Below, in pieces: positions 36,069 through 45,072 of a stretch of 64,000 nt of DNA. Location: positions 1,302,001 to 1,366,000 of the forward strand of contig CP121321.1 of the NCBI GenBank assembly GCA_043585095.1, written 5' to 3'. Within the stretch, counting starts at the first letter, position 1. Every line of letters starts with the position of its first letter. The notes under the pieces are model-generated. The model worked only from the letters and a program-made list of their open reading frames with translations, made no database searches and was not told where the DNA came from. The translations under genes and the position numbers were made by a program. This DNA comes from JANQIO01 sp043585095. Its GTDB lineage: Bacteria; Pseudomonadota; Gammaproteobacteria; Pseudomonadales; Halieaceae.

Positions 36069-37480
36069 CGTTTTGCGGGAACGAGAAACCGTGACTCAGC
36101 GGTTGCTGACAGATCGCTACCGTCATCTGATTCAATGGTAAAACTGAACGCCGTGCTCGGTAGGTCAAAGGCGTCGGGTGGTGCGGCAACGCGAAGTGGC
36201 AGCGATAGGACTTCTCCGGCGGACAGAACAAGACCGGTTTCGCCTTCTATGCGCGCATTGGGCAGTTGCTCAAGGCGCAATGTGTAGCTGTGCATTTCTT
36301 CGTCCATGTTGATGATTTGCAAGGTGAACACATTCTCGATTTCTCCAGCGGCATTTTCCTGGAAAAGCTGGGTGCGTTCGCGGATGACCGTCATTTCAAG
36401 GGGCACCCGTGTGTAGATACGCCAGGAGAAGGCGAGCGCCATCAAACACAGCGCGATGACATATCCGATCAATCGGGGTCGTAGCCAATGTGTGCTGCCA
36501 CCGTCGAGCTCACGCTCGCTTGCATAGCGGATCAGCCCTGGCTCATAACCCATTTTATCCATAACGGAATCGCAGGCATCGACGCAGAGTGCGCAGCCAA
36601 TGCATTGGTACTGCAGACCGTCGCGGATATCGATCCCCGTTGGACATACCTGGACGCACAGCTGACAGCTTATGCAGTCTCCCAGGCCCTCTTCTGCGGG
36701 TTTTGCGTCGCGTCTGCGCGCGCCACGGGGTTCCCCGCGGGCCGCGTCATAGGCGACGGTGAGAGTGTCTTTGTCGAACATGACGGACTGAAAACGGGCA
36801 TAGGGGCACACGTAGATACACACCTGTTCGCGCATCCAACCCGCGTTGATGTATGTGGCCAGCGTAAAAAAGAGGGTCCAGGCTGCGCCCCATGAGCCAA
36901 CCTGTAAGGTCGCAATATCGTAGAGCAGCTCGTTAATACCGTAAAAGTAGCCGATAAACGTGACGCCAGTGAGGAAACTCACCCCAAGCCACATGCCGTG
37001 TTTGAGCACTTTCTTAAGTAGCTTCTCACCACTCCAGGGAGCCTTGTCCAGTTTCATACGCTGATTGCGGCTGCCTTCTACGCGTTGCTCAACCCACATA
37101 AAGATGCTGGTCCACACGGTCTGGGGGCAGGTGTAGCCGCACCAGACCCGACCCAGAAATACCGTCACCGTGAACAGCGCAAAGGCAGAAATAATGAGTA
37201 GCCAGGCCAGCAAGGGGAAGTCTTGCGGCCAAAAAGTGATAAACAGGATATGAAATTTGCGCTGAGGCAGGTCGAATAGGATGGCTTGTCTGTCGCCCCA
37301 TTGCAGCCAGGGCAGCAGGAAATAGCCTATCAGCAGGGGCCAGCCAGTAAACAGGCGGATGCGCTGAAAAAAGCCTTCTATCTTTCGTGTGTAGATTTTT
37401 TCCCGCTTTTGATACAGGTCCAGTTCCGACACCTCTGCAGGTGCCAGTTCTTCGACTTTTATCAGTTCGGGATCAGCCAC
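36065..37480 (-). CDS. ccoG: cytochrome c oxidase accessory protein CcoG (RdxA/FixG)
   Basis: A 471-residue membrane iron-sulfur protein. It has several membrane helices, a GYTCPQTVWTSIF motif, and two [4Fe-4S] ferredoxin motifs (CISCQLCVQVCPTGID and CIGCALCVDACDSVM). A C-terminal periplasmic Ig-like domain is present. CcoG is implicated in copper reduction for cbb3 biogenesis. It is separated from ccoP by 183 bp containing a GC palindrome. Confidence 0.96.
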   Translation of the reverse strand: MADPELIKVEELAPAEVSELDLYQKREKIYTRKIEGFFQRIRLFTGWPLLIGYFLLPWLQWGDRQAILFDLPQRKFHILFITFWPQDFPLLAWLLIISAFALFTVTVFLGRVWCGYTCPQTVWTSIFMWVEQRVEGSRNQRMKLDKAPWSGEKLLKKVLKHGMWLGVSFLTGVTFIGYFYGINELLYDIATLQVGSWGAAWTLFFTLATYINAGWMREQVCIYVCPYARFQSVMFDKDTLTVAYDAARGEPRGARRRDAKPAEEGLGDCISCQLCVQVCPTGIDIRDGLQYQCIGCALCVDACDSVMDKMGYEPGLIRYASERELDGGSTHWLRPRLIGYVIALCLMALAFSWRIYTRVPLEMTVIRERTQLFQENAAGEIENVFTLQIINMDEEMHSYTLRLEQLPNARIEGETGLVLSAGEVLSLPLRVAAPPDAFDLPSTAFSFTIESDDGSDLSATAESRFLVPAKR

Positions 37481-37663
37481 GATAGTACCTTGTTGACAAC
37501 TTTGAAAACGGCCCGGGTAGGCCTGGTTTACTTATAAGCACGTAGAGACGGCAGATGCTGCAAGCCGCCTCTTTCTATATTGCATCTTATTGCGCGGCGC
37601 CGGCGCCGGATTGCCGAGACAGCTGCCGAGACAGCTGCCACAACAGGAACAGATGCCGCGCCT

Positions 37664-38545
37664 TTACTTGTTGCTGAGACTGTAGACGTAGGCGGTGATG
37701 AGGTGAATCTTGTCTTCGCCCAACTGGTCGCCGAAGGCGGGCATTTGCCCGTTGCGACCAACCCGCAGCGTATGTTGGATCTCGCTCTCTGAGCCACCAT
37801 ACAACCATATACCGTTGGTCAAATTGGGCGCGCCCATCAAAGTATTACCTTTTCCATCCGGACCGTGGCAGGCGATACACAGCATGTCGTATTTCTGTTT
37901 GCCCGCCGCCGCCGCTTCATCGTCCACATCCCGGCCGCTAATCTGCATAACATAGGCCGCCACGTTGCGGATACCTTCGTCGCCCAGAGCGGCTTCCCAG
38001 GCTGGCATAGCCGCTTGACGGCCGTATATCAGGGCATGTTTTATATTGTCGGTACCTGCGCCCCAGAGCCAATCGTCGTCAGCAAGGTTGGGGAAACCAT
38101 AGGCACCTTTTGCATCCGCGCCGTGACACACGGAGCAGTTGACGTTGTAGAGCCGCTGGCCCATCTTCACCGCGCGCGGATCCTCTGCGACTTCCTCGGC
38201 ATCCATGGCCAGGTAGCGATAGCGAACCGCGCTAAAGCGCTCTTCTGCCGCTGCAACTTCTTCTTCCCATTGCTCGGTTTGAGTCCAACCCAGCAAGCCC
38301 GGGAAATTACCCAGGCCCGGGTAAGCAATGAGGTAGCCTACGCCGAACACCAAAGTGATGGTGAACATCAGGAACCACCAGTAGGGCAGGGGGTTGTCAA
38401 ACTCTTCAATCCCGTCGGCAGCGTGACCCGTGGTCTTGTCAGTTTCCACAGGGTTGTTGGTGCGGTTAGCGAACAGTATCCAGAAGGTACCGACAAAGGT
38501 CACAGACGTCAGAATGATGACCCACCAACTCCAAAAGCTACTCAT
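37664..38545 (-). CDS. ccoP: cbb3-type cytochrome c oxidase subunit III, dihaem
   Basis: A 293-residue subunit with N-terminal membrane helices (SFWSWWVIILTSVTFVGTFW; then FLMFTITLVFGVGYLIAYPG) and two c-type haem sites, CSVCHGADAKG and CIACHGPDGKG, with distal Met residues in the following loops. It passes electrons from soluble cytochromes to CcoN. It overlaps ccoQ by 8 bp. Confidence 0.97.
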   Translation of the reverse strand: MSSFWSWWVIILTSVTFVGTFWILFANRTNNPVETDKTTGHAADGIEEFDNPLPYWWFLMFTITLVFGVGYLIAYPGLGNFPGLLGWTQTEQWEEEVAAAEERFSAVRYRYLAMDAEEVAEDPRAVKMGQRLYNVNCSVCHGADAKGAYGFPNLADDDWLWGAGTDNIKHALIYGRQAAMPAWEAALGDEGIRNVAAYVMQISGRDVDDEAAAAGKQKYDMLCIACHGPDGKGNTLMGAPNLTNGIWLYGGSESEIQHTLRVGRNGQMPAFGDQLGEDKIHLITAYVYSLSNK

Positions 38546-38729
38546 TGTCCTCTCCCTTCTCGGCGTGCCGTCTTATCGTTTGACGGTGAGCCTCTTCATC
38601 TGCAAAAGGCAGTTGGGCTGCCTCGTCATAACTTTGCTTGCGCCGACCGCTGTACACCCATGCCACCAGACCAATGAAGGCAACAAGTAACAGTAGCGTT
38701 GAGAGGCCGCGCAGTGTGTTGATGTCCAC
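38538..38729 (-). CDS. ccoQ: cbb3-type oxidase subunit CcoQ/FixQ
   Basis: A 63-residue protein with one membrane helix (about 9-27, STLLLLVAFIGLVAWVYSG) and a charged tail. Its position between ccoO and ccoP is diagnostic. CcoQ stabilises the complex. The gene overlaps ccoP by 8 bp and starts 2 bp after ccoO. Confidence 0.92.
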   Translation of the reverse strand: MDINTLRGLSTLLLLVAFIGLVAWVYSGRRKQSYDEAAQLPFADEEAHRQTIRRHAEKGEDNE

Positions 38730-38731
38730 GC

Positions 38732-39340
38732 TTAACGCCTCCGCTGGATCAGGGTGCCAAGCTGCTGGAGATAGGCCACAAGCGCGTCGATCTCTTTCTT
38801 GCCCTCGACGACGCCGGCGGCGCTGGCGATGTCGTCTTCCGTGTAAGGCACGCCTACCATACGGAGCGCTGCCATTTTCTTGCCGGTGCGCTCACCATTA
38901 ATCTGTGCATCAAACAGCCAGGGGAAGGCAGGCATGTTCGATTCCGGCACGAGATCGCGCGGGTTATACAAGTGCGCCCGATGCCAATCATCACTATAGC
39001 GTTTACCCACCCGAGCGAGATCCGGTCCGGTTCGTTTTGAACCCCAGAGAAACGGATGATCGTAGACAAACTCGCCGGCCACGGAGTAATGCCCGTACCG
39101 TTCCGTCTCAGCACGCAAAGGACGAATCATTTGCGAATGACAGACATTGCAGCCCTCACGGATGTAGATATCACGGCCCTCGAGCTCCAGCGCGCCTAGC
39201 GGCTTTAGACCGTCGATGGGCTGGCGTACTTCTTTGCCGAAGATCAGCGGGACCAGTTCAACCAGCGCACCAAAGCTAATGGCGACGATGATCAGTACCA
39301 TCATCAAGCCAATGTTCTTCTCGACTACTTCATGCTTCAT
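38732..39340 (-). CDS. ccoO: cbb3-type cytochrome c oxidase subunit II, monohaem
   Basis: A 202-residue subunit. It has an N-terminal helix (GLMMVLIIVAISFGALVELV), one haem c site (EGCNVCHSQMIRPL), the VGKRYSDDWHRAHLYNPRD segment and MPAFPWLF with an axial Met. Length matches the family. Confidence 0.97.
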   Translation of the reverse strand: MKHEVVEKNIGLMMVLIIVAISFGALVELVPLIFGKEVRQPIDGLKPLGALELEGRDIYIREGCNVCHSQMIRPLRAETERYGHYSVAGEFVYDHPFLWGSKRTGPDLARVGKRYSDDWHRAHLYNPRDLVPESNMPAFPWLFDAQINGERTGKKMAALRMVGVPYTEDDIASAAGVVEGKKEIDALVAYLQQLGTLIQRRR

Positions 39341-39350
39341 CGTTTGCTCC

Positions 39351-40919
39351 TCAGGCAGCGCCAGCCAGAGGCTGGGCTCCGCTCAGATCTTTTTCTTCGG
39401 CAAACTCTTCACGCGTTACCGTCATGTAAAGGTTGAAAGCCATTATCAGCATCCCCGAGAAGAAGATAATCCCGCCGATAAGCCTCACTGCGTAGCCTGG
39501 GTAGCTGGCCTGCAACGCCTCTACGAATGTATAGGTCAGAGTGCCGTCCTGGTTATAGGCCCGCCACATCAGCCCTTGCAGAATGCCGTTCACCCACATC
39601 GAAGCGATGTACAGTACCGTGCCGATTGTAGACATCCAGAAGTGCACGTTGATCAGGTCAATGCTGTACATGCGCGTGCGTCCGAACATCAAGGGCAACA
39701 GGTGATACATAGCGCCGATGGAGATCATCGCCACCCAGCCGAGAGCGCCCGAATGCACGTGGCCAATTGTCCAGTCCGTGTAATGCGACATGGCATTAAC
39801 CGTTTTGATAGACATCATGGGCCCTTCAAATGTGGACATGCCATAAAAAGAGAGCGACACAACCAGGAAGCGTAAAATTGGATCGGTTCGCAGCTTATGC
39901 CAGGCGCCTGACAGGGTCATCATTCCGTTGATCATGCCGCCCCAGGACGGCGCTAAAAGGATAAGCGACATGACCATGCCAAGGCTTTGTGCCCAGTTTG
40001 GCAATGCCGTGTAGTGAAGGTGGTGTGGCCCCGCCCAAATGTATACCGCGATAAGTGCCCAGAAGTGCACGATGGACAGGCGATATGAGTAAACTGGACG
40101 CTCCGCCTGCTTTGGAACAAAGTAATACATCATGCCAAGGAAGCCGGCTGTCAGGAAAAAGCCTACTGCATTATGGCCGTACCACCACTGCACCATAGCG
40201 TCGACGGTGCCTGAATAAATAGAGTATGACTTGGTCATACCCACTGGCACAGCAAGACTGTTGACAATGTGCAAGACGGCGACGGTGATAATGAATGCGC
40301 CAAAAAACCAGTTGGCGACATAGATGTGCTGAACCTTACGCTTGACGATGGTGCCGAAAAAAAGCACGGCATACATCACCCATACGACAGCGATTAATAT
40401 ATCAATTGGCCACTCTAGTTCTGCATATTCTTTAGAACTGGTAAAGCCCAGAGGCAGTGAAATGGCCGCGCACAGAATCACCAGCTGCCAGCCCCAAAAC
40501 ACCGCCGCTGCCAGCTTGTCTGATAGCAGCCTGACCTGACAGGTTCGCTGTACGACAAACAGGGACGAAGCGAAGAGGGCGCAACCGCCGAATGCAAAAA
40601 TCACTGCATTGGTGTGCAGTGGGCGCAGGCGCCCAAAGCTAAACCAGGGCAAATCAAGGTTCAACGCAGGCCAGACCAACTGCGCGGCGATCCATACGCC
40701 TACAAACATGCCGACGATTCCCCACACCACGGTCATCACGGCGAACTGGCGCACGACCTTGTAGTTGTATATGGGATGTTCCAGGGCGGCGTTGAGTGCC
40801 TCCGAGCTAGGGCCGCGCCCTATTGCGGGCTGGCCTGGGGCTGTATTTTGCCCGCTCATGGCTGTTTCATTCCCGCTCATGGCTGTTTCATTCCCGCTCA
40901 TGGCTGTTGTCTCGCTCAT
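39351..40919 (-). CDS. ccoN: cbb3-type cytochrome c oxidase subunit I
   Basis: A 522-residue catalytic subunit with 12 helices. Haem/copper ligands lie in AFGGCALFASS, WWYGHNAVGFFLTAGFLG (CuB His), GPHHLHYTALP, and DWTIGHVHSGALGW (haem His pair). It reduces oxygen with high affinity. The first ~30 residues are unusual: TAMSGNE is repeated three times (coded by a 21-nt tandem repeat) before the normal start region LEHPIYNYKVVRQFAV. Several in-frame ATG codons in that repeat leave the true start open. Confidence 0.96.
   Translation of the reverse strand: MSETTAMSGNETAMSGNETAMSGQNTAPGQPAIGRGPSSEALNAALEHPIYNYKVVRQFAVMTVVWGIVGMFVGVWIAAQLVWPALNLDLPWFSFGRLRPLHTNAVIFAFGGCALFASSLFVVQRTCQVRLLSDKLAAAVFWGWQLVILCAAISLPLGFTSSKEYAELEWPIDILIAVVWVMYAVLFFGTIVKRKVQHIYVANWFFGAFIITVAVLHIVNSLAVPVGMTKSYSIYSGTVDAMVQWWYGHNAVGFFLTAGFLGMMYYFVPKQAERPVYSYRLSIVHFWALIAVYIWAGPHHLHYTALPNWAQSLGMVMSLILLAPSWGGMINGMMTLSGAWHKLRTDPILRFLVVSLSFYGMSTFEGPMMSIKTVNAMSHYTDWTIGHVHSGALGWVAMISIGAMYHLLPLMFGRTRMYSIDLINVHFWMSTIGTVLYIASMWVNGILQGLMWRAYNQDGTLTYTFVEALQASYPGYAVRLIGGIIFFSGMLIMAFNLYMTVTREEFAEEKDLSGAQPLAGAA
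40851..40913 (-). repeat. 21-nt tandem repeat coding the N-terminus of CcoN (3 units)
   Basis: Units lie at 40851-40871, 40872-40892 (identical) and 40893-40913 (diverged at the end). On the coding strand each supplies the residues NETAMSG or a close variant, including one ATG. Being a multiple of three, unit loss or gain keeps the frame. Confidence 0.93.
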
Positions 40920-40983
40920 GTTCGATTCCGTCTTAAAGGTTTCAAATTAGATCGTTTAGTTCGCCTGGCAAAGCTGGCTGTCT

Positions 40984-41000
40984 GACGCCTGTCAGGCGTC
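40984..41000. other. perfect palindrome at the YIP1 stop codon, upstream of ccoN
   Basis: GACGCCTG-T-CAGGCGTC gives an 8-bp inverted repeat spanning the stop codon of the YIP1-family gene, 65 bp before ccoN. There is no T-tract, so it is not a normal terminator; it may be an operator or an RNA hairpin. Confidence 0.5.
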
Positions 41001-41594
41001 TGTAAAGGCCGGTGCCGCGCCAAAGTCCCAAAGAATTACGCTGCCGACCAGGATGCACACCAAAATAACCAGGCAAATCGCCAGTACGGCGCTGGAAAAA
41101 AGAAAGCCGCGTTCTTCTGGGATCTTCATCACTATGGGAATGCCCAGGTACATCAGATAGACCGACCAGCACACCGCCACTACACCTATAAGCATATCGA
41201 GCCAGAGCACCGGGTAAAAACCTACTGCCCCAGTTATGAATAAGGGTGTCGCAGTAAATCCAGCAATCATTAGGCCCTTGGCAATGCTCGAGTCTGCGCC
41301 GTATGTGTGTGCCATCCAATGGATAAAGAAGCCGATGACGGCGACTGAGCTGACCATGGTGAAGTAAAAAAGCAGTATCAAGCTTAGAGCGCTGTCTTTG
41401 GTCAGCCTTATGGGTGAGCCATCGCCGATGGTCCAACCTATATTGGTTGTGCCGTAATACCACGCTACGGCTGGCAGAATTGCCATCACGCAAGGGAAAA
41501 GGGCCATATTTCGCGTTGAGGGCGCCGACAACTCACCGAGTCGCTGCCATTGGCGACCAGGCTGCATTAGCAAGCCAAATGCGTGGTTAAACAT
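40992..41594 (-). CDS. YIP1-family membrane protein
   Basis: A 200-residue protein with about five membrane helices and an N-terminal FNHAFGLLMQPGRQWQRLGE cap, the layout of bacterial YIP1-family proteins. Function is unknown in bacteria. It lies between fnr and ccoN on the same strand (gaps of 125 and 72 bp), so it may be co-expressed with the oxidase. Confidence 0.83.
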   Translation of the reverse strand: MFNHAFGLLMQPGRQWQRLGELSAPSTRNMALFPCVMAILPAVAWYYGTTNIGWTIGDGSPIRLTKDSALSLILLFYFTMVSSVAVIGFFIHWMAHTYGADSSIAKGLMIAGFTATPLFITGAVGFYPVLWLDMLIGVVAVCWSVYLMYLGIPIVMKIPEERGFLFSSAVLAICLVILVCILVGSVILWDFGAAPAFTDA

Positions 41595-41719
41595 TCAATT
41601 ACCCCTTGATACAGTGGTTTTGCATTTATTCGTTACACAGGGGCGTACGAAGCGCCCTCATAACGCTATGTCTGTTTTGTGTGCCAGAGTCGCCGGGCTA
41701 TCAGGCAGTGAACAACGCC

Positions 41720-42499
41720 CTACAAATCAGTATTGTCTTTCGGTACGGCGACGTTGGAAATGTTTTGCAGACCGTCCAGGTCGAGCACCTCAATTTCCTT
41801 GTTGCTAACCTCAAGGATTCCAAGCTTCTGCAGGCGACTGAACACACGGCTAACCGTCTCAACCGTCAGGCCGAGGTAGTTGCCGATATCGATGCGCGAC
41901 ATAGGAAGTCGGAATTTCGTGGTACTGAGCTTACGTCGGGCATTTCGTGAAGAAATGCTTAACATCAGGGCTGCGATGCGCTCTTCCGCCGTATTTTTGC
42001 TAAGTAGGGTGATGAGCTGCTGGTCTTCCGTGATCTCGCGGCTCATCAGCTGGAAAAAGTGCCGTTGAAGGTCTGGCATTTGACTGCTGAGATCTTGAAG
42101 AGAACCAAACGGTATTTCGCAAACTGCCGATGTCTCCAGGGCGCGAGCCGAGCAGGCATGGGAATTTTTGCTAATGCCATCCATTCCCAGGATTTCCCCC
42201 GGAAAATAAAAGCCAGTGACTTGTTCGCGACCGTCATCAGTCACGCGATATGCCTTCACAGCGCCAGAGCGCACTGCGAATACCGACACAAAGTTAGCAC
42301 CCTCTTGATACAGATGCTCACCTTTTTGTAGCGGCCTGCCGCGCTGCACGATGTTGTCGAGTTTCTCAACGTCGTCGGACTTCAACGCTAACGGCAAGCA
42401 CAGCGTGCTTAACCGACAGTTGCCACAGTTGACCCGAAAGTCATGGGTACATTTTTTGGGTGATTGCTCTGCGCTCACCTCTTTTGCCGGGATATTCAT
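41720..42499 (-). CDS. fnr: FNR-type oxygen-sensing transcriptional regulator
   Basis: A 259-residue CRP/FNR protein. The [4Fe-4S] cysteines are at 25, 28, 34 and 127 (VNCGNCRLSTLC; SAVCEIPF), with the same spacing as E. coli FNR (20, 23, 29, 122). The recognition helix GLTVETVSRVF retains the Glu, Ser and Arg that read TTGAT half sites. It should switch on anaerobic/microaerobic genes. ATG 42499 follows a GGGAGGGG ribosome-binding site, so it is preferred over ATG 42538. FNR-like dyads occur upstream of hemN and the interrupted ompW in this window. Could also be called Anr/EtrA. Confidence 0.95.
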   Translation of the reverse strand: MNIPAKEVSAEQSPKKCTHDFRVNCGNCRLSTLCLPLALKSDDVEKLDNIVQRGRPLQKGEHLYQEGANFVSVFAVRSGAVKAYRVTDDGREQVTGFYFPGEILGMDGISKNSHACSARALETSAVCEIPFGSLQDLSSQMPDLQRHFFQLMSREITEDQQLITLLSKNTAEERIAALMLSISSRNARRKLSTTKFRLPMSRIDIGNYLGLTVETVSRVFSRLQKLGILEVSNKEIEVLDLDGLQNISNVAVPKDNTDL

Positions 42500-42556
42500 A
42501 GTGCCCCCCTCCCGAAGTATGTCTATCGATGTAGACATTTCAGAAAGTATAACCGC

Positions 42557-43945
42557 TTATACGACCGCAGAATAGCGTGGGGAATTGGCCGCATCGGCCT
42601 GTAAAGCGAGATATTGGTCAAAAACCATACAAATATTCCGCAAAAAGGGCCTGCCGCGTTCAGTCACCCGTATCGAGCCGGTATCCAGCTCCAGCAACCC
42701 GTCCTCAGCCATGTCTCGGACCGGTTCAGCTTCCGCGCGAAAATGGTCCCAAAATACGCCCCCATTGGGAATGTCCAGGTCGTCGGTGTCCAGATGTAGA
42801 TTGCAGATCAGCGACATGATGATCTGGCAACGCAAGCGGTCTTCCTCCGTAGTTCGGTAGCCTCTGTGGATAGGCAGCGTACCGTCGCTCAAGTCCTGGT
42901 AGTAATCGGATAGTCCTCGCGCATTCTGGATATAGAAGTCGCCCATCTGGCCAATAGATGACACGCCCAAACCGAGAATGTCATCCGCCAGTTGCACGGA
43001 ATAGCCCTGGAAGTTTCGCTGCAGCGTTCCGGCGGCTTGTGCCTTTGCGAGATCGTCCTGAGGTAGGACATAGTGGTCCAAGCCGACGTGGTGATAGCCC
43101 GCTGCCTGCAAAGTGCCGGCGATCTGACTTTGAATGCTGAGTTTCTCGCTGGCACTGGGCAGCGTGAGCCGGTCGATAGCTCTCTGGGATTTGAATCGCT
43201 CGGGTAGGTGCGCATAGTTAAAGCAGGCGATTCTGTCGGGCTGGAGTTCAATCACCTTTTTGAGCGTTTCTTCCGTAGTGATGCTGTCCTGATGCGGCAG
43301 ACCGTAGATCAGGTCGAAACTCAGCGAGCGGAAGTCGTAGAGCCGTATTTCATCGACGAGCTTGCGCACCATGTCTAGCGGCTGGACGCGATTTATCGAT
43401 TTTTGTACTAGCGGGTCAAAGTCCTGAATACCCAGGCTGACTCGATTGAAGCCCAGTCCTTTCAACAGTGGTACGGACCCCGCTGCAGTGGTGCGCGGGT
43501 CCAATTCAATAGAGTATTCGCGGCGGCCATCGTCTATCAGGGCGAAGCGCGAAGCTAAATCGTGCATCAGTTCGGTGACTTCTGCGTTTTTGAGATAGGT
43601 CGGAGAGCCGCCGCCCCAGTGCATTTGTGTGATGGGGCGCTGGTTGCCGTGCAGCTCTGATTGCATGTCCAGCTCTTTGCGAAGCATTTCAAGATAGCGA
43701 GCGGCGGTGCCTGGTTCTCGCGTCACGATTTTGTTGCACGCGCAGTAGTAGCAAATGTCCTCGCAGAATGGGAGATGCAAGTAGAGCGATAACGGTGCCG
43801 TGCTATTCGGATCAATTGAATCGCGATACGCCGCAACGTCGAAATCGTCTTTGAATTGGGGAGCGGTGGGATAGGACGTATACCGCGGTCCAGTACCTGC
43901 GTACTTGTTGATCAGAACGGGATCAGGTTGCTTGTAAACGTTCAA
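42557..43945 (-). CDS. hemN: oxygen-independent coproporphyrinogen III oxidase
   Basis: A 462-residue radical SAM enzyme of haem synthesis working without oxygen. It has a GPRYTSYPTA N-terminal motif, the cluster site HLPFCEDICYYCACN and GGGSPTYL. TTG 43945 is proposed because family proteins begin just before this point; the only in-frame alternative with a usual codon is GTG 44017, which overlaps the FNR-like operator. No strong ribosome-binding site supports either choice. It sits next to fnr, as in many proteobacteria. Confidence 0.93.
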   Translation of the reverse strand: MNVYKQPDPVLINKYAGTGPRYTSYPTAPQFKDDFDVAAYRDSIDPNSTAPLSLYLHLPFCEDICYYCACNKIVTREPGTAARYLEMLRKELDMQSELHGNQRPITQMHWGGGSPTYLKNAEVTELMHDLASRFALIDDGRREYSIELDPRTTAAGSVPLLKGLGFNRVSLGIQDFDPLVQKSINRVQPLDMVRKLVDEIRLYDFRSLSFDLIYGLPHQDSITTEETLKKVIELQPDRIACFNYAHLPERFKSQRAIDRLTLPSASEKLSIQSQIAGTLQAAGYHHVGLDHYVLPQDDLAKAQAAGTLQRNFQGYSVQLADDILGLGVSSIGQMGDFYIQNARGLSDYYQDLSDGTLPIHRGYRTTEEDRLRCQIIMSLICNLHLDTDDLDIPNGGVFWDHFRAEAEPVRDMAEDGLLELDTGSIRVTERGRPFLRNICMVFDQYLALQADAANSPRYSAVV

Positions 43946-44008
43946 GGAAGCGGTCTCATGGTAAGTGAATAATGGCCGAAAGCATATCAACCGCGCTGCC
44001 AGCGGGGC

Positions 44009-44022
44009 TTGACGCACATCAA
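44009..44022. promoter_or_regulatory. FNR/Anr-like operator upstream of hemN
   Basis: TTGAC-GCAC-ATCAA (5-4-5) differs from the FNR consensus at one position. It is about 65 bp before the proposed hemN start, a suitable place for anaerobic activation by the adjacent FNR. Confidence 0.75.
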
Positions 44023-44165
44023 GCGCTACACCTGCCGGGGCAGATGCCGGCGCGGTTTTTTGGTTTGTAGGCCTGAACTAGGACTGGGGCTTTACCGGTA
44101 CTGATTGACCCCCGTAGATCCCATCCCCGAGAATGGTGGCTCTAAGAATTAGCCGGGAAAGTGCT

Positions 44166-45071
44166 ATGACAATTCGCAGTTTGGGTTATGTGCTGATCGA
44201 ATCCACCGATATCGAACAGTGGCGCAGTTTTGGTACGGACGTATTGGGCATGATGCAGGCACCCAATATGCCTGACGATGGCAATCTGTATCTAAAAGTA
44301 GATGAGCGACCGTTTCGCTGGATCGTAACGCCGGGCGAAACCGACAGATTGGCACTGTGCGGCTGGGAAATGTTGGATGCTGAGAGCTTCGCGGCTGCCT
44401 GTAAGGCGCTTGATGACGCCGGAGTGAGTTATAGCGCGGGCTCGGACGAAGACTGCAAAGCACGGTGCGTGCGTGAATTGATCAGGCTGCAGGATCCTGC
44501 TGGCAACTCACTGGAGTTGTATTGGGGCGGGGTGCTTGATTATGCGCGCTTTAATTCGCCGGCCGGCGTACCGGGCTTTGTCACCGGCTTTAACGGTGAC
44601 ATGGGTTTTGGCCATGCTGTTTTGCCGGCACCTAATCTTGCTGAAACCCATCGCTTTTATCAGGACGTGCTGGGCTTTGCTGATACCGACTACATGCACT
44701 TCCATTTCAGCCCGGAGCCTGGTGATCCAGGGCAGGGCCTGCACTTTATGCATGTGGACAACCCCAGGCATCACAGTCTGGCACTCTATCAGGCCGAAAT
44801 GCCGTCAGGTTGCGTGCACCTGATGCTGGAGGTGCCTTCAATTGATGAGGTGGGTTACTGCCTCGACAGGGTGCTGGCACGCAACATTCCCATCACCTCA
44901 ACGCTCGGTCGTCATACCAATGACCGTATGCTGTCGTTCTACATGGCGACACCTGCCGGGTTTGCACTGGAATATGGCTGCGAAGGGCTGCAAATGGACT
45001 GGGAGGATTACACGCCTACAGTCACCGCATTGCCAAGCATTTGGGGTCACGAGTTTCAGGCGCCTGAATAG
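44166..45071 (+). CDS. extradiol ring-cleavage dioxygenase, BphC/HsaC-like (VOC superfamily)
   Basis: A 301-residue type I extradiol dioxygenase. Two vicinal-oxygen-chelate domains are present, and the C-terminal one keeps the iron ligands His150 (GFGHAVL), His202/203 (NPRHHSLAL) and Glu269 (FALEYGCEG), plus the RMLSFYMATPAG signature. It would open a catechol ring next to the hydroxyls, the step before an HsaD/BphD-type hydrolase. The matching HsaA- and HsaD-like genes lie 20 kb to the left. It starts at ATG 44166. Its stop is one base from that of the convergent LuxR-type gene. Confidence 0.88.
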   Translation: MTIRSLGYVLIESTDIEQWRSFGTDVLGMMQAPNMPDDGNLYLKVDERPFRWIVTPGETDRLALCGWEMLDAESFAAACKALDDAGVSYSAGSDEDCKARCVRELIRLQDPAGNSLELYWGGVLDYARFNSPAGVPGFVTGFNGDMGFGHAVLPAPNLAETHRFYQDVLGFADTDYMHFHFSPEPGDPGQGLHFMHVDNPRHHSLALYQAEMPSGCVHLMLEVPSIDEVGYCLDRVLARNIPITSTLGRHTNDRMLSFYMATPAGFALEYGCEGLQMDWEDYTPTVTALPSIWGHEFQAPE

Positions 45072-45072
45072 C

